Under the pieces are notes generated by a model. That model did no database searches and was not told where the DNA came from. It worked only from the letters and a program-made list of their open reading frames with translations. The position numbers were made by a program, and so were the translations under genes. A stretch of 64,000 nt of DNA, from contig VWZP01002415.1 of NCBI GenBank assembly GCA_013396995.1, positions 2,889,667 to 2,953,666 on the forward strand. The letters are read 5' to 3'. Below, one piece after another: positions 26,905 to 36,803 of the stretch. Source of the stretch: Dicaeum eximium. Its lineage: Eukaryota; Chordata; Aves; Passeriformes; Dicaeidae. Within the stretch, counting starts at the first letter, position 1. Each line of letters opens with the position of its first letter.

Positions 26905-28572
26905 AGTGAGCCAACCGTTCTTGGGCACAGCAATCACAAATATGAAGTTTTTGATTCTTCGAGAAGTGAACAGGTGGATCATCAGAACTGCTATCTTGGC
27001 CTCTGGAGGGCAGACTTTGGCCTCTTTAGAAGACTGGTTGTAAGAGTTCCTTGGAAGGCACTTCTGAAGGACAAAGGAGTACAGGAAGACTGGATAAGCT
27101 TTAAGAAGGAAATCCTAGAGAAACAGGAGCAGGGCATCCACATGGGCCAAAAGACGAGTTTTTGGAGGAGGAGAACCCCAGCCTGGCTGAACAGAGAGCT
27201 TTGGCTGGTACTCAGGGGGAAAAAAAAAGAAAATGTAATATCTTTGGAGAAAGGGGCAGATCACTCAGGAGGACTACAGTGAGATTATGCAGGGGAAAAA
27301 TTAGAAGGCCAAAGCCCATCTAAAGCCTAATCCATCTACTACTGTAAAAGACAACAAAAAAATTTTTTTTCAAGTACATCATTAACAGAAAGAGGGCTAA
27401 AGAGGGCTTTACTAGATGCAGAAGGACAAAAGATAAGGAAAAGACTGATGTCTTTTTTTGTCTCAGTCTTTAATAGAGGAACCAGCTGTTCCCTGAGTAC
27501 CCAGCCTCCTGGGCTGGAAGTTACTGATGAAGAGAAGAATGAAGCTGCCATAAACCAGGATGAAATGGTCAGCAACCTGCTGTGCCACTTAGACATGCAC
27601 AAAGCTATGGAGCCCGATGGCATCCACCCAGAGTACTGAGGGAGCTTGTGGAAGAGCTCACAAATACACTCCATCTTTTACCACAAGTCCTGGCTGACCA
27701 GGGATGTCCCAGTTGATTAGAAGTTAGCAAATGTTGTGACCACTTACAAGAAGAGTCAGAAGGATTATTCAGGGAACTACAGGCCTGCCAATCTGACCTT
27801 GGTGCCAAGGAAGGTCATGGAGCAGATCACCTTGAGGGCCATCATGAGACACAAACAGGAGAACCAAGAGATCTGGGCCAGCCAGCATAGGTTTAGGAAA
27901 GGCAGATCTTGCTTGACTAACTTGGTTTCCTTCTCCAACAAGATGACAGGCTTAAGGGTCAGGAAAGGCCATGAATTTGGTATGGTATCCCACAGCACTC
28001 TCCTGGAGAAACTAGCTGCTCATGGTGTGGACAGGAGCACTCTTCATTGGGTAAAAGCTGTCTCAATGGCTGCCTCAGAGCATGGTGGTGAATGGAGTTA
28101 AATCCAGCTGAGGGATGGTTACAAGTGATGTTCCACAAAGGTCAGTGCTGGTGCCAGTCCTGTTTAATGTCTTTATCAATGATCGCGGTGAGAGGATTGA
28201 GTGCACCCTCAGTAAGCTTGTAGACGACATTACGTTGGGAGTGTTGATCTGATAGACGATAAGAAAGCTGGATAAATGGGCCAAGGCCAGTTGTATGAGG
28301 TTCAACAAGAAGTGCCAGATCCTACGTTTCAGTCACAACAGCTCCATGTAAGGGTAAAGGTTTGGGGCAGAGAAAGTCTTGGCTGGAAAGTGAGCCAGAG
28401 GAAAAGAACCTGGAGGTGTTGGTTGACAGTCAGATGACTGACAACCAGCAGTGTGTCCAGGTGGCCAAGAAGGCCAATGGCATCCTGGCTTGTTTAAAAG
28501 ATGGTGTGGTTAATGGTTGGACTTGATGATCTTAGAAGTCTCTCAGAACCTAAATGATTTCGTGATTCTATA
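26905..28572 (+). mobile_element. CR1 LINE copy with broken reverse-transcriptase ORF, internally deleted
   Basis: A plus-strand CR1 copy of about 1.67 kb. Frames at 26902-27282, 27448-27639 and 27736-28101 give pieces of the CR1 ORF2 protein: the linker between endonuclease and RT (NRELWLVLR), the RT entry segment (GNYRPANLTLVPRKVMEQ, FRKGRSCLTNLVSF) and the thumb-side segment (LLEKLAAHGVDRSTLHWVK). The RT catalytic box is degraded to LVDD at about 28216-28227. The YLDFSKAFD motif-A segment is missing, apparently deleted near 27960-27990. Stops and frameshifts interrupt it. At about 28500 the sequence jumps from a segment encoding AKKANGILAC to the 3' untranslated tail (GGTTGGACTTGATGATCTTA), so the C-terminal part of ORF2 is deleted. 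It ends in a degenerate ATTCTAT tail. This is a dead copy. Confidence 0.88.
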
Positions 28573-30959
28573 ACAAAGAGTTAGAAATACTCAATAAAGG
28601 TGTTTATTTTTACATATTTTTGTGGCCCCATTACTTCACTTACGGTTATCATTGCTAAAGTAGGTCATTATTCTATTTTATAATATAATACCATGGTATG
28701 TGACTTCCTATCTACTTAAGATGCATATTGTAGAGGAATATGCCCCAGGGGGTATTTTCACATACTAGAAATGACTTTCCATATCTGATAAAATGCTTAG
28801 GTTTGAATAGTGGAGAAATTTCCTTTCCTTTCTTCCTCTGAAATGGACCAAATACACTTTATATAGTCTAACTAAAATAATTTCAAGGTAGATTAGAAGC
28901 ATAGGCTTGCTTTGGGTGAAACTCACTTTCCAAAACCTCAAAGAGATTTAGACGCGGCACAGATATTGTAATTTTCTACACACTAGTACACTTTAATTCT
29001 TCTGTTCTGAGTCTGAAGTCAATGGAGCACACCCTACCAGTTGTCCTAATGAGTAGCTAGTACTGACAGCTTAGCTACTGTGTGGCTGTCACCACAACTA
29101 ATATAGGCTATGCAGTGCCATATATCTGAATCTTGACAGTGGATTTGTGTCAATTTCTAAATCCCAGAAAAAGAAATAGGATTAATTATAATTCATCAGA
29201 CTATATAATAGATTACTTGGTTTAAATGGCTCCATATTTGAGGTTCAAAGTCTTTTCTCAGCTGTATATTAACCACAAAAATATCACCTATGGATCCTAT
29301 TTATATTATCACTTTACAATTAGGCATTTTGAACAACCTAGTACCTAAGTCCCCTGCTATGATATTCCCCCTTGAAAATTATTTCTCTACATTCCCAATG
29401 AATAAATAACTCAGACACTTGGAAATCAGTTGTCTTTTAATATTGTAAATGTGATCATATATGGAGAGTTTGGGCGTAATTGCCAATATTCTGGCAATGT
29501 AACAGTACAGCTGTACAAAAACTGTTGCAGCTCATTGATGCATGATTAATTGTTTATGTGATATATACTGAGTGAGACATGAAAAAACACAATGATGATA
29601 GATCCATTTCATTCTGTTCTTATTGCTGAAGTTTAAACCTTTTTTGAGTAAAAATCAGTTGCAAAGTTAAATTGAAGTTTCTTAGAATGCCCTCTTCCCT
29701 ATTTACAGTTCAAGGTTGCCTATCTGTTGGGTATTATCTCATGCTAGAGAAACTTCCACTCCCCATTAATTAAAGTCCTATTTTTATTATCAACCATAGG
29801 GCTGTTTAAGGCTCTATTATCAGGTGGTGTTCTTGAACCTATCCAGTTCTTGTTTAGTACATAAACCAGGAATTTTGCTGATAAATGTTTAAGTATTGTG
29901 CTTGTAAAAATTAACTGGTGGTGTTTTTGTGTTGTTTTGTTTGGGTTTTGTTGGGGTTCCTTAAATTATTTAATTTTGTACCCATTATGACTGTTTCTAA
30001 ATTTAGATGCAAAACTAGGTCCTAGTCATGTAATTTGCTCCACTTAGCTTTCGCCTTTATTTTTTTTTTCAAAGCTTCATTTATAGCCAGAGGGCTTTAT
30101 TGGTCCATTTATTAATATTTTTCTTCCATGCATCTAAATTAGCACTGCATTTGTAAAAAGCTAGAGACACAAATTCATTAAATTGATAAATACATATTCC
30201 TATTTATAGTTTTTTAAAGGGGGAGAGGGGAAATTCTATTGGGTTCAAAGAACAAAGCACAAGGATAAGACAGCTGATAAAATATATTAGTATTCATAAA
30301 CAAGACTATAGAGTTTCTAAGAATAAACCTGAACAAGACATGACACTTGCGTAAGCAAAATGGAATATAGAAGTTGGTGCAAAACAGTTTTATTGGTATG
30401 CTGTTGAACCTCAAGGAGAGAAAAAGGAAAAAAAAAGCTTCTCTAGAATTCTTTATGACCTGCTATGCTGCTATTGCATATTTACTACTGCAAATATTAA
30501 TGACTTGGGTGCCTCATTTAAATGTTTGATGAAGGCTATATAGGAGCAACTGAAGAAATGCTTCTGGTTAGGCCCAGAATTCAGAATGTGTCTCAATAAA
30601 TTGAAATAGTGTTCTGGAAAAAAATAAGAATGATATTATACCAGCATAAGTTTCTACACTTGGGAGTAAATGAGTAGTTCAGCAAGTGCAAGTGAGGAAG
30701 CAATTAATCAGGGGTAGCAGAAAAGTACATAGATGTTATTGTGACACAGCAAATATGAACTGACAGTGTCATGGCTATTGCAAAAATAATAGCCCTTCCT
30801 TCTACCCACTACTTTTGTTGTAGTATTTTCTGTACTACAGACAGTTCTGCTCTCTGTAATGCAGTAAAGTGGACCAATTAAAAACACTCACAAAAGCAGT
30901 TTTGAGGCACTTAAAAATCATTCAGAATAGAGTGGACTGGGGGAGACACAAGAAATCAA
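28573..30959. other. AT-rich DNA between two CR1 copies
   Basis: No gene or transposon recognised. One T/G-rich tract at 29918. Confidence 0.6.
29918..29958 (+). repeat. T/G-rich tract
   Basis: GGTGTTTTTGTGTTG and TTTTGTTTGGGTTTTG units resembling the other T/G-rich tracts in the window. Confidence 0.8.
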
Positions 30960-32325
30960 CAGGAATGGCTGGGACTGGAAGGGACCTCTGAAGGCCTTCC
31001 AGCCTAACCCTCTCCCTAATCAAGCAAGGCCACCTATGGCTGTTTGCCCGGGACCATGTCCAGAGAGGTGGATACCTTCCAGGTGGGAGACTCCATTCAC
31101 TCACTGGACAACCTGTGCTGATGCTTGGTTATGCTCACAGTAAAAAAGTGTTTGCTGATGTTCAGAGCGAACATCCTGTGTTTCAGTTGGTGGCTTTTGT
31201 CTCTGATCCTGTCACTGGGCACCACTGTATAGAGTCTGGCTCCATCTTCTTTGCACCCTCCCTTCAGATATTTACAAACATTTATAAGTTCTTCCCTGTG
31301 ACATCTCCAGGCTAACCAGTTCCAGATTTCTCAGCCCTTCTTCATGTAGCAGATCCTTCAGTCCCTTCATCATCTCCTTTTGTTGGACATTTTCCAGTTT
31401 GTCCATGTGTCTCTTGTACTCAGGAGGCCAGAACTGGACACATTACTTCACATGTGGTCTCAGCAGTGCTAACTGGAGGGTGAGAATCACCTCCCTCAAC
31501 ATGCTAGCAAAAATTCTCTTAATTCAGCCCAGGATACCATCAGCCTTTTCAGCAATGGTACATTGCTAGTTCAAGTTTAACTGTGTGTCCACCAGGACCC
31601 CAGGGCTTTTCCTGCCGAGATGTGTTGCAGCTAATCAACTGCAAATTGAGGATTGGTCATTCCCAGGTGCAGGACCCTGCACTTGCTTTTGTTGAGCTTC
31701 ATGTGATTCCTGTCAGGCCACCTCTCCAGCCTGTCAGCATCCTACTGCATGGCAGCACAATCCTCTGGTGTATCAGCTGCCCCTCCCAGTTTAGTGTCAT
31801 TGGCAAACTGGATAAAGGTGCACTCTGCCCCATCATCCACATCACTAATGAAGTTGTGGAATTATATGGATGGAGTAATGACCCCTGGCGTACATTGCTA
31901 TTTACTGGGCTCCCACTAGATTTCATGCTACTGATCATCATCCTCTGGGCCTGGTCATTCAGCCAGTTTTCCACCCACATCACCATCTGCTCATCTGCCC
32001 CATACATCAACAACTTTATAAGAATTTTATAGGAAGATTGCCTAGTGCAGTAGACAATATCCACTGCTCTTCCCTCATCTACCAAGCTGGCCACCTAATT
32101 TTGAAAGTTTATCAATTTGGTTGCACACAACTTTCCCTAGGTGAATCTATGCTGACTTCTCCTAATGATTTTACTGTCCTCTGTGTGCCTGGAAATGGTT
32201 TTCATGATTATGTGCTCTATCACTTTTTCAGGAACTGAGATGAAGCTGACTGGTCTGAACCTTCTTGTGTCCTCCTTCTTGGCCTTCTTCAAGAAAGGAG
32301 CAACATTTAGGTTCTGGCATAATAT
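30960..32325 (-). mobile_element. CR1 LINE copy, minus strand, broken RT ORF
   Basis: A minus-strand CR1 copy of about 1.37 kb, with its 3' end at the left (GGCTGGGACTGGAAGGGACC read on +) and its 5'-truncated end near 32325. Reading the minus strand gives VDEGRAVDIVY (about 32040-32090) but then a deletion that removes the motif-A Asp segment. It continues with MVMWVENWLNDQAQRM. The catalytic FADD box reads FAND (31796-31807), so the first catalytic Asp is lost. Frameshifts separate the pieces. It belongs to a CR1 subfamily different from the neighbouring plus-strand copy. It is inactive. Confidence 0.88.
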
Positions 32326-33327
32326 TTATTCAGTTGTTCAGCAGATAGTTTTAGAGAGAGGAATAAAAACTCATCTTTATATCCTCTGCAGGTAAGAGGA
32401 AGAGTGATGATTGTCAATTGCCATAAGGCTGTTCGAGGCAACATCAGAATATTTTCTAACAATAACAAGACCTAAGCCATGAAAGTCCTCCTGGAAGGAC
32501 TAAATATGGCAGTCTGTTGGAGAATATTGAACAATACATCATGACTGGCACCAAAGAAAATAAAACTTCCTAGCCATGTATGTATGTCCAAAGGCATTCA
32601 GACATAAGTTAAGCTTTATTCTTTTATGGCTTCTGGTAGTGTCTATTTTAGCCCTGTTAGTAATGCAATACACTTTGGTATATCTTAAATCGTAAACTGA
32701 GTCAAATGTAAGTCTTGAATCAGGTAAGGTAGTCCAAATGGGAGATATTAATTCTAGAGTTAGGGAATATCATCTTGTCTGGACATTCCTATCAGCAAAA
32801 ATCATTGGATGATCCCATTTTGCTGGGCAAGAAGGAAAGAGAAGAAAACTGTCTTATGTACAGATGGATTCAACACTATGAGAAACATCACGTTACACAG
32901 ATAGGTACTTTTAAAATTAACAATAACACACGATGGGTACAAATTCCTCACCGATTTTGTATGTGATCCATCAAACTGACATATGGATATAACCTATGGC
33001 TCATTGTCTCCCTCAAGTGGATAATACAAGAAAAGGGATTTGTTTCTTTTAGACAGATTTTTTGGTTTTATTCCATTCTGCTTTGACTCATTTGCCTGTT
33101 TGAAGGGACATGGCTTGATACATGCAGCCAGTTGGACCAAGAATATGAGTATGCAAGGTCATCATTACAAACAGTGAAAAGAAAACATTTGGGAGGATTT
33201 TCCTTGGCTAAAAAATAGCAACAATAATTCTTTGCCCATGAGCTTTACCAAAAGTCTTTATGTCATAGCAGTGGGAGACAGATTTCCTGAAAGACCACAC
33301 AGTATTGTTCACAACTGCAAGAGGGTT

Positions 33328-33369
33328 AAAAAAAAAAAAAAAAACAAAACAAAAAACCAACAACAAACT
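33328..33369 (-). repeat. A/C-rich tract (T/G-rich on the minus strand)
   Basis: A run of As followed by AAAAC and CAACAAAC units. On the minus strand it is the same kind of T/G-rich tract as 20783-20892. Confidence 0.9.
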
Positions 33370-34143
33370 ATGGCTATCAGAAAGAACAAAAAATTCAGTT
33401 GTCTGCAATCTGAAGTCCCAAAGGTTTGCTTCAGCGTTTTCTGTGGCAGGGCACAAGCTGTGAACCACACATCTTGAACAAATGTCAGTACTCAGATTTG
33501 GATCATTAAATTGGACAGAATCTGTTCAGGGCTGCTAAGCCACAGCATCCAGAATTCCTAAAAGATTTTCATTTTGGTTGGTTTGGGGTCTTTGTAGATC
33601 TGGCATGATAAAAAATATCTGATGGAAACTGCTTTGAAAGATCAAACTTGTGTCAACGTGTATGTTATCATAGAAGACCTAAATTGAAAGACAAAGCAGG
33701 AAAGAAGTATTAAATATTCTGATTTACTGAGTACCAGTGATAGATTTCTGTGGGGAAAGGATGATTCTATCATCCTTTGGTAATTTCATTTTGGAAGGCT
33801 TAAAAAAATTAGCCTACAAGTTTACATTATTCCTAACTTCGAGGTGTGAATGCACCTAATGGGAATGTAATAAACCCAGATAATTTAATTTTAAATGTTT
33901 AAAAATATTCCTTGGAAAACCAAACAAACCCAAAAACCATTCTCAAAAATATCTTTGCAAATGTGTTTACTTTTAATGGGGTTAAATTCTTATTGGCATT
34001 TATAAAATTGTTTTAAATGGGTAGCGTAAAGATTACATGTATATTCTTGTTTGATAAATTTATAAATTGCAATTAAAATAGTCAACAATAAAAAAGAAGC
34101 AAGCAAGTAAAGAAGTTTGGGGGCTGGCTTGGGGAGGTGTGAG

Positions 34144-34220
34144 GTTTTGTTTGTTTGTTTTGTTTGTTTTTGCTTTGTTTGTTTGTTTGTTGTTGTTTTG
34201 TTTTGCTTTGTTTTTTCTTG
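34144..34220 (+). repeat. (TTTG)n tract
   Basis: TTTG units with occasional C interruptions over 77 bp, ending in TTTTTTCTTG. Confidence 0.92.
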
Positions 34221-35439
34221 TTACAGTCCAGGACCTTGTGTAGCAAATTCTCTGGTACATCTCATTTTGGATACTGACAAACTGGGTCTGTGCTTTCCTG
34301 TTTCTTTCTAGCCGTCAATACTGATAAAATTCAAAGTTCCTTCACTGTCACTGGGAAGAAACATGAGAAGTTCTGTCAGTATTGAAATGAAGGAGTTTTG
34401 CAGTAATCAACATTACAATTACAATAAGAAATTGCAATCACAGACTATCTTCCCATTATGTCCCTGACTTGCAATGTGATCTTAGGCTTGTTGATCCAAC
34501 ATTCCTGCTCCAATAGTCTTCATTTGAGTACTAATGAGACATGTGCAAAGTCCCTAAATACCCTGAACAATAGGTAACAATAGGTAACGATAGCAGCATT
34601 GATGGCACTGGGGACCCCTTTCTCGTCAGAGAGGACCTAATTCTTTGTAAACTGTTGTTGGCTGAGGACAGCATTGAGAATTTCATGTCTGGACAGAAAC
34701 GTAACCCAGGCAACAAGGGAAAAGGCTCTACATCAATGTAGTTGAGTTGAAGTGACTACATGAGGGTGTTACACAATCCATCTGCAATGTTAGAACCATA
34801 CCCTTTTTCTTTCCCTGCCTTCCTTTCTGTCATCCTAGAGTGACACCTTTGACTTATGTATTTTCATGTTTGACTTGTTCTCTGGTCAGAAAACTCTGGA
34901 TAGTAAGTAACAATGCAAAAGCAGTCAGTGATAAAACAAAAAGGGACGAAATCACCGAATCAGTGCTTGCACAAACGTTTGCTCATCCGACCTCATATAC
35001 TTCCCACCCTATGTCTGGTCTTGCAGCGTTAGCCTGCCTCGCCTTCCCCGGAGATCATGGAGATGACTTGTTTACTCCCATGGCGATCCCCGCCACTCCT
35101 TTCCCTCCTGCAGGCTCGCACAGAACTCAGCTTTCCACGGCGTTGTTCCGCTCAGTTTTCCACCCGCGACCCGCTTAGTCCTGGAGAAGCAACCTCCTGC
35201 CCAGCTCCCTGCACCGCCCTGGGTGGCATGAAGCGCTTTGCTTTAGCAGCGCGTTTTCTTTTAACAAGAGTTATCTCCGTTACCGCTTCAGGCAAATGAA
35301 CTGACTAATGAGTTTTTTGTCGGCCATGGAAGTGTGCTGCAAGTAATTAAGGGATGTGCTGCGGGACCGATTAAGCTGCAAGTCACAGCGGCCGGAGCCC
35401 AATCGCTGCGAGCCCGCCGCAATCTGTGCCGCCTGCGCT

Positions 35440-35530
35440 CGGCTCCACAATGGGATCATTGACTATTTATTTACTTCGCACAACAACTCTGCTGTTTATT
35501 TAATTATAGGAGCTTTTCAGTCACCCACCC
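35440..35530. promoter_or_regulatory. Candidate regulatory block with SOX-like pair and homeodomain sites
   Basis: Within the CpG island a short AT-richer block holds CAATG and CATTG as an inverted pair (35448-35461), several TATTTA stretches and TTTAATTATAGG (homeodomain TAATTA core). An AT-rich, motif-dense insertion in an island is typical of conserved upstream elements. Conservation is not tested. Confidence 0.3.
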
Positions 35531-36030
35531 CCACCCGCTCCAACCGCATCTCTTCGACGCTTTTTGAGTCCTCCCCTCCCGCCTCTGATAACCGGTTGGT
35601 CGCTTCAGTAGGTGAAACGGAGCAGAGCCTGAGCATCCTTTGTGGGGTAGGGGCTGCGCTCCCCCGGCGGATCCGGGAATGGGAATTTCCCATGAGGGAA
35701 AGGCGAGGAGACAGGGATTTTCCTGTCAAATTGCTCATCACATCTGCCTGGAGGTCAGACCTCGAGAAGGCTGCACTGTGGAGGGGGAGGCGCAGGGGAA
35801 ATCCTGCAGCTCTTCAAGGCATGTCCGAGTCACGAAACAAAATCAGGAGAAGCTCAGAAGAGGCGAAGAGACGCCTGTGGCGCTGCGGGGGCGAGTGCGG
35901 CTGGGCGAGGGAGGAAACCATTGGCACTCCCGCAAGGCGGGGCGGACGACACATTTCCCACCCCAATTCATTAGGGAGGCCTTGGTCCTTTTACCAGAGC
36001 CCCCCTCCCGCAGCGTTGACGCTTAGGAGC

Positions 36031-36063
36031 GGGTCGGGGGCGAGAGGGGGGGGCCGGTTGGGG
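36031..36063 (+). promoter_or_regulatory. G-run cluster, potential G-quadruplex
   Basis: Four G-runs occur within 33 bp: 36031-36033 (3 G), 36036-36040 (5 G), 36046-36053 (8 G) and 36060-36063 (4 G). Loops are 2, 5 and 6 nt. This fits the standard G3+N1-7 pattern for a potential quadruplex on the + strand. It lies about 500 bp upstream of the inferred transcription start. Confidence 0.55.
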
Positions 36064-36528
36064 CAGATGTGGTCGCCTATTCCCTGGATCCTCTTCCAGC
36101 CCGAAAAAGTGCCCGAGCTTATACCCGCTAGTTAAGGAAGGAGCGGGGACAGGCGGGTTTCAGCATGAAAACAAGTCGAGAAACAGCCGAAGCTTTTTCT
36201 AGCACCCCCACAGGCTGAGATAGGAGTGCTCCACTCACCCCCACACCCACGGGGAAAAAGAGGGACGGGCGGGGGTCTCCGAAGCTGTTTAACATGCGGC
36301 AGGATCCAACTCCCACTTTCTCCGCGTTCACAAATCGGGCTCGGGGACCCCAGTTAGGAGCTTGGACATTTAACGCCGTGAATACTCTCTGTCCGGCGAG
36401 TCCGGGCTGTTCGGGCGGCGGCTCGGGGGGTGAAGCCCGGCGTCCACCGGGGGCCGGCGAGCACCGGCGAGACCTGGCGGTGTGCGGAGCCGGCAGTGGC
36501 GGCCGCAGAGAAAGCGGGATTCTGCTCC

Positions 36529-36534
36529 TTTAAA
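36529..36534 (+). promoter_or_regulatory. TATA-like TTTAAA box
   Basis: The sequence CTCCTTTAAAGG contains TTTAAA in an otherwise GC-rich island, just upstream of the polypyrimidine leader. Initiation would be expected near 36560. Many CpG-island promoters do not use such a box, so this is only a positional hint. Confidence 0.3.
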
Positions 36535-36559
36535 GGGCGCTGTGCAGAGCTCCCGAAGG

Positions 36560-36803
36560 GAGGCGGATCTCCCTCCTTCCTCCCTTCCCTCCATCCCTCC
36601 CTTCTTCCCTCCCTTCCTCCCTCCTTCTCGCTCTCCCTCCTCCCTCGCTCCCTCCTTCCCTCCCTCCCCGCTTGCCGCCGCCGTCAGTGGTGCCCGGACA
36701 CCGGCTGCACCGCAGCCCGGGCTGTCCCCGGCGTCCTGCCGCCGCCCTTCCTCCCCCGCCTCCGCCTTCCCATCCCTCCCCGATTCCCCTCCCGCAACTC
36801 AAG
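36560..36803 (+). other. GRIK2: Putative noncoding first exon of GRIK2
   Basis: Inferred 5' untranslated exon. It lies in the CpG island, begins roughly 30 bp after a TATA-like TTTAAA (36529-36534), is very pyrimidine-rich, and contains no ATG anywhere in its length. It ends at CTCAAG|GTAGGA, a strong splice donor (GT at 36804-36805). The lack of any ATG through about 270 bp, followed by ATGs immediately after the donor, suits a leader exon. It would join the acceptor at 41912 (intron about 5.1 kb) or 41996. The start coordinate is approximate because no initiator is decisive. RNA evidence is needed to confirm it. Confidence 0.5.
36568..36669 (+). repeat. Polypyrimidine (TCCC/TTCC)n tract at the GRIK2 leader
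   Basis: A 102-bp stretch of C and T has only three purine interruptions (A at 36593, G at 36630, G at 36647). It consists of irregular CCCT, TCCC and TTCC units. Such homopurine-homopyrimidine tracts can form triplex DNA, and their G-rich complement can form quadruplexes. It lies within the putative noncoding exon, so the transcript would also begin pyrimidine-rich. Confidence 0.9.

Larger units (their letters stand above)
32326..35029. other. AT-rich DNA upstream of the CpG island
   Basis: No gene recognised. Simple repeats lie at 33328 and 34144. CpG begins to appear at about 34950 as the GRIK2 island is approached. Confidence 0.6.

Noticed and set aside
26902..28101. Possible host gene with reverse-transcriptase similarity
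   Set aside because: Stops, frameshifts and a CR1 tail show it is a dead LINE, not a domesticated gene.
35356..36135. Open frame of 259 codons in the CpG island
   Set aside because: It is open because the region is GC-rich and stop-poor. The predicted chain is low-complexity with no known domain, and other frames are equally open on both strands.
36537..36560. Possible third RE1 half-site (GGGCGCTGTGCAGAGC)
   Set aside because: Only the GGCGCTGT half matches. The rest diverges from the REST consensus.
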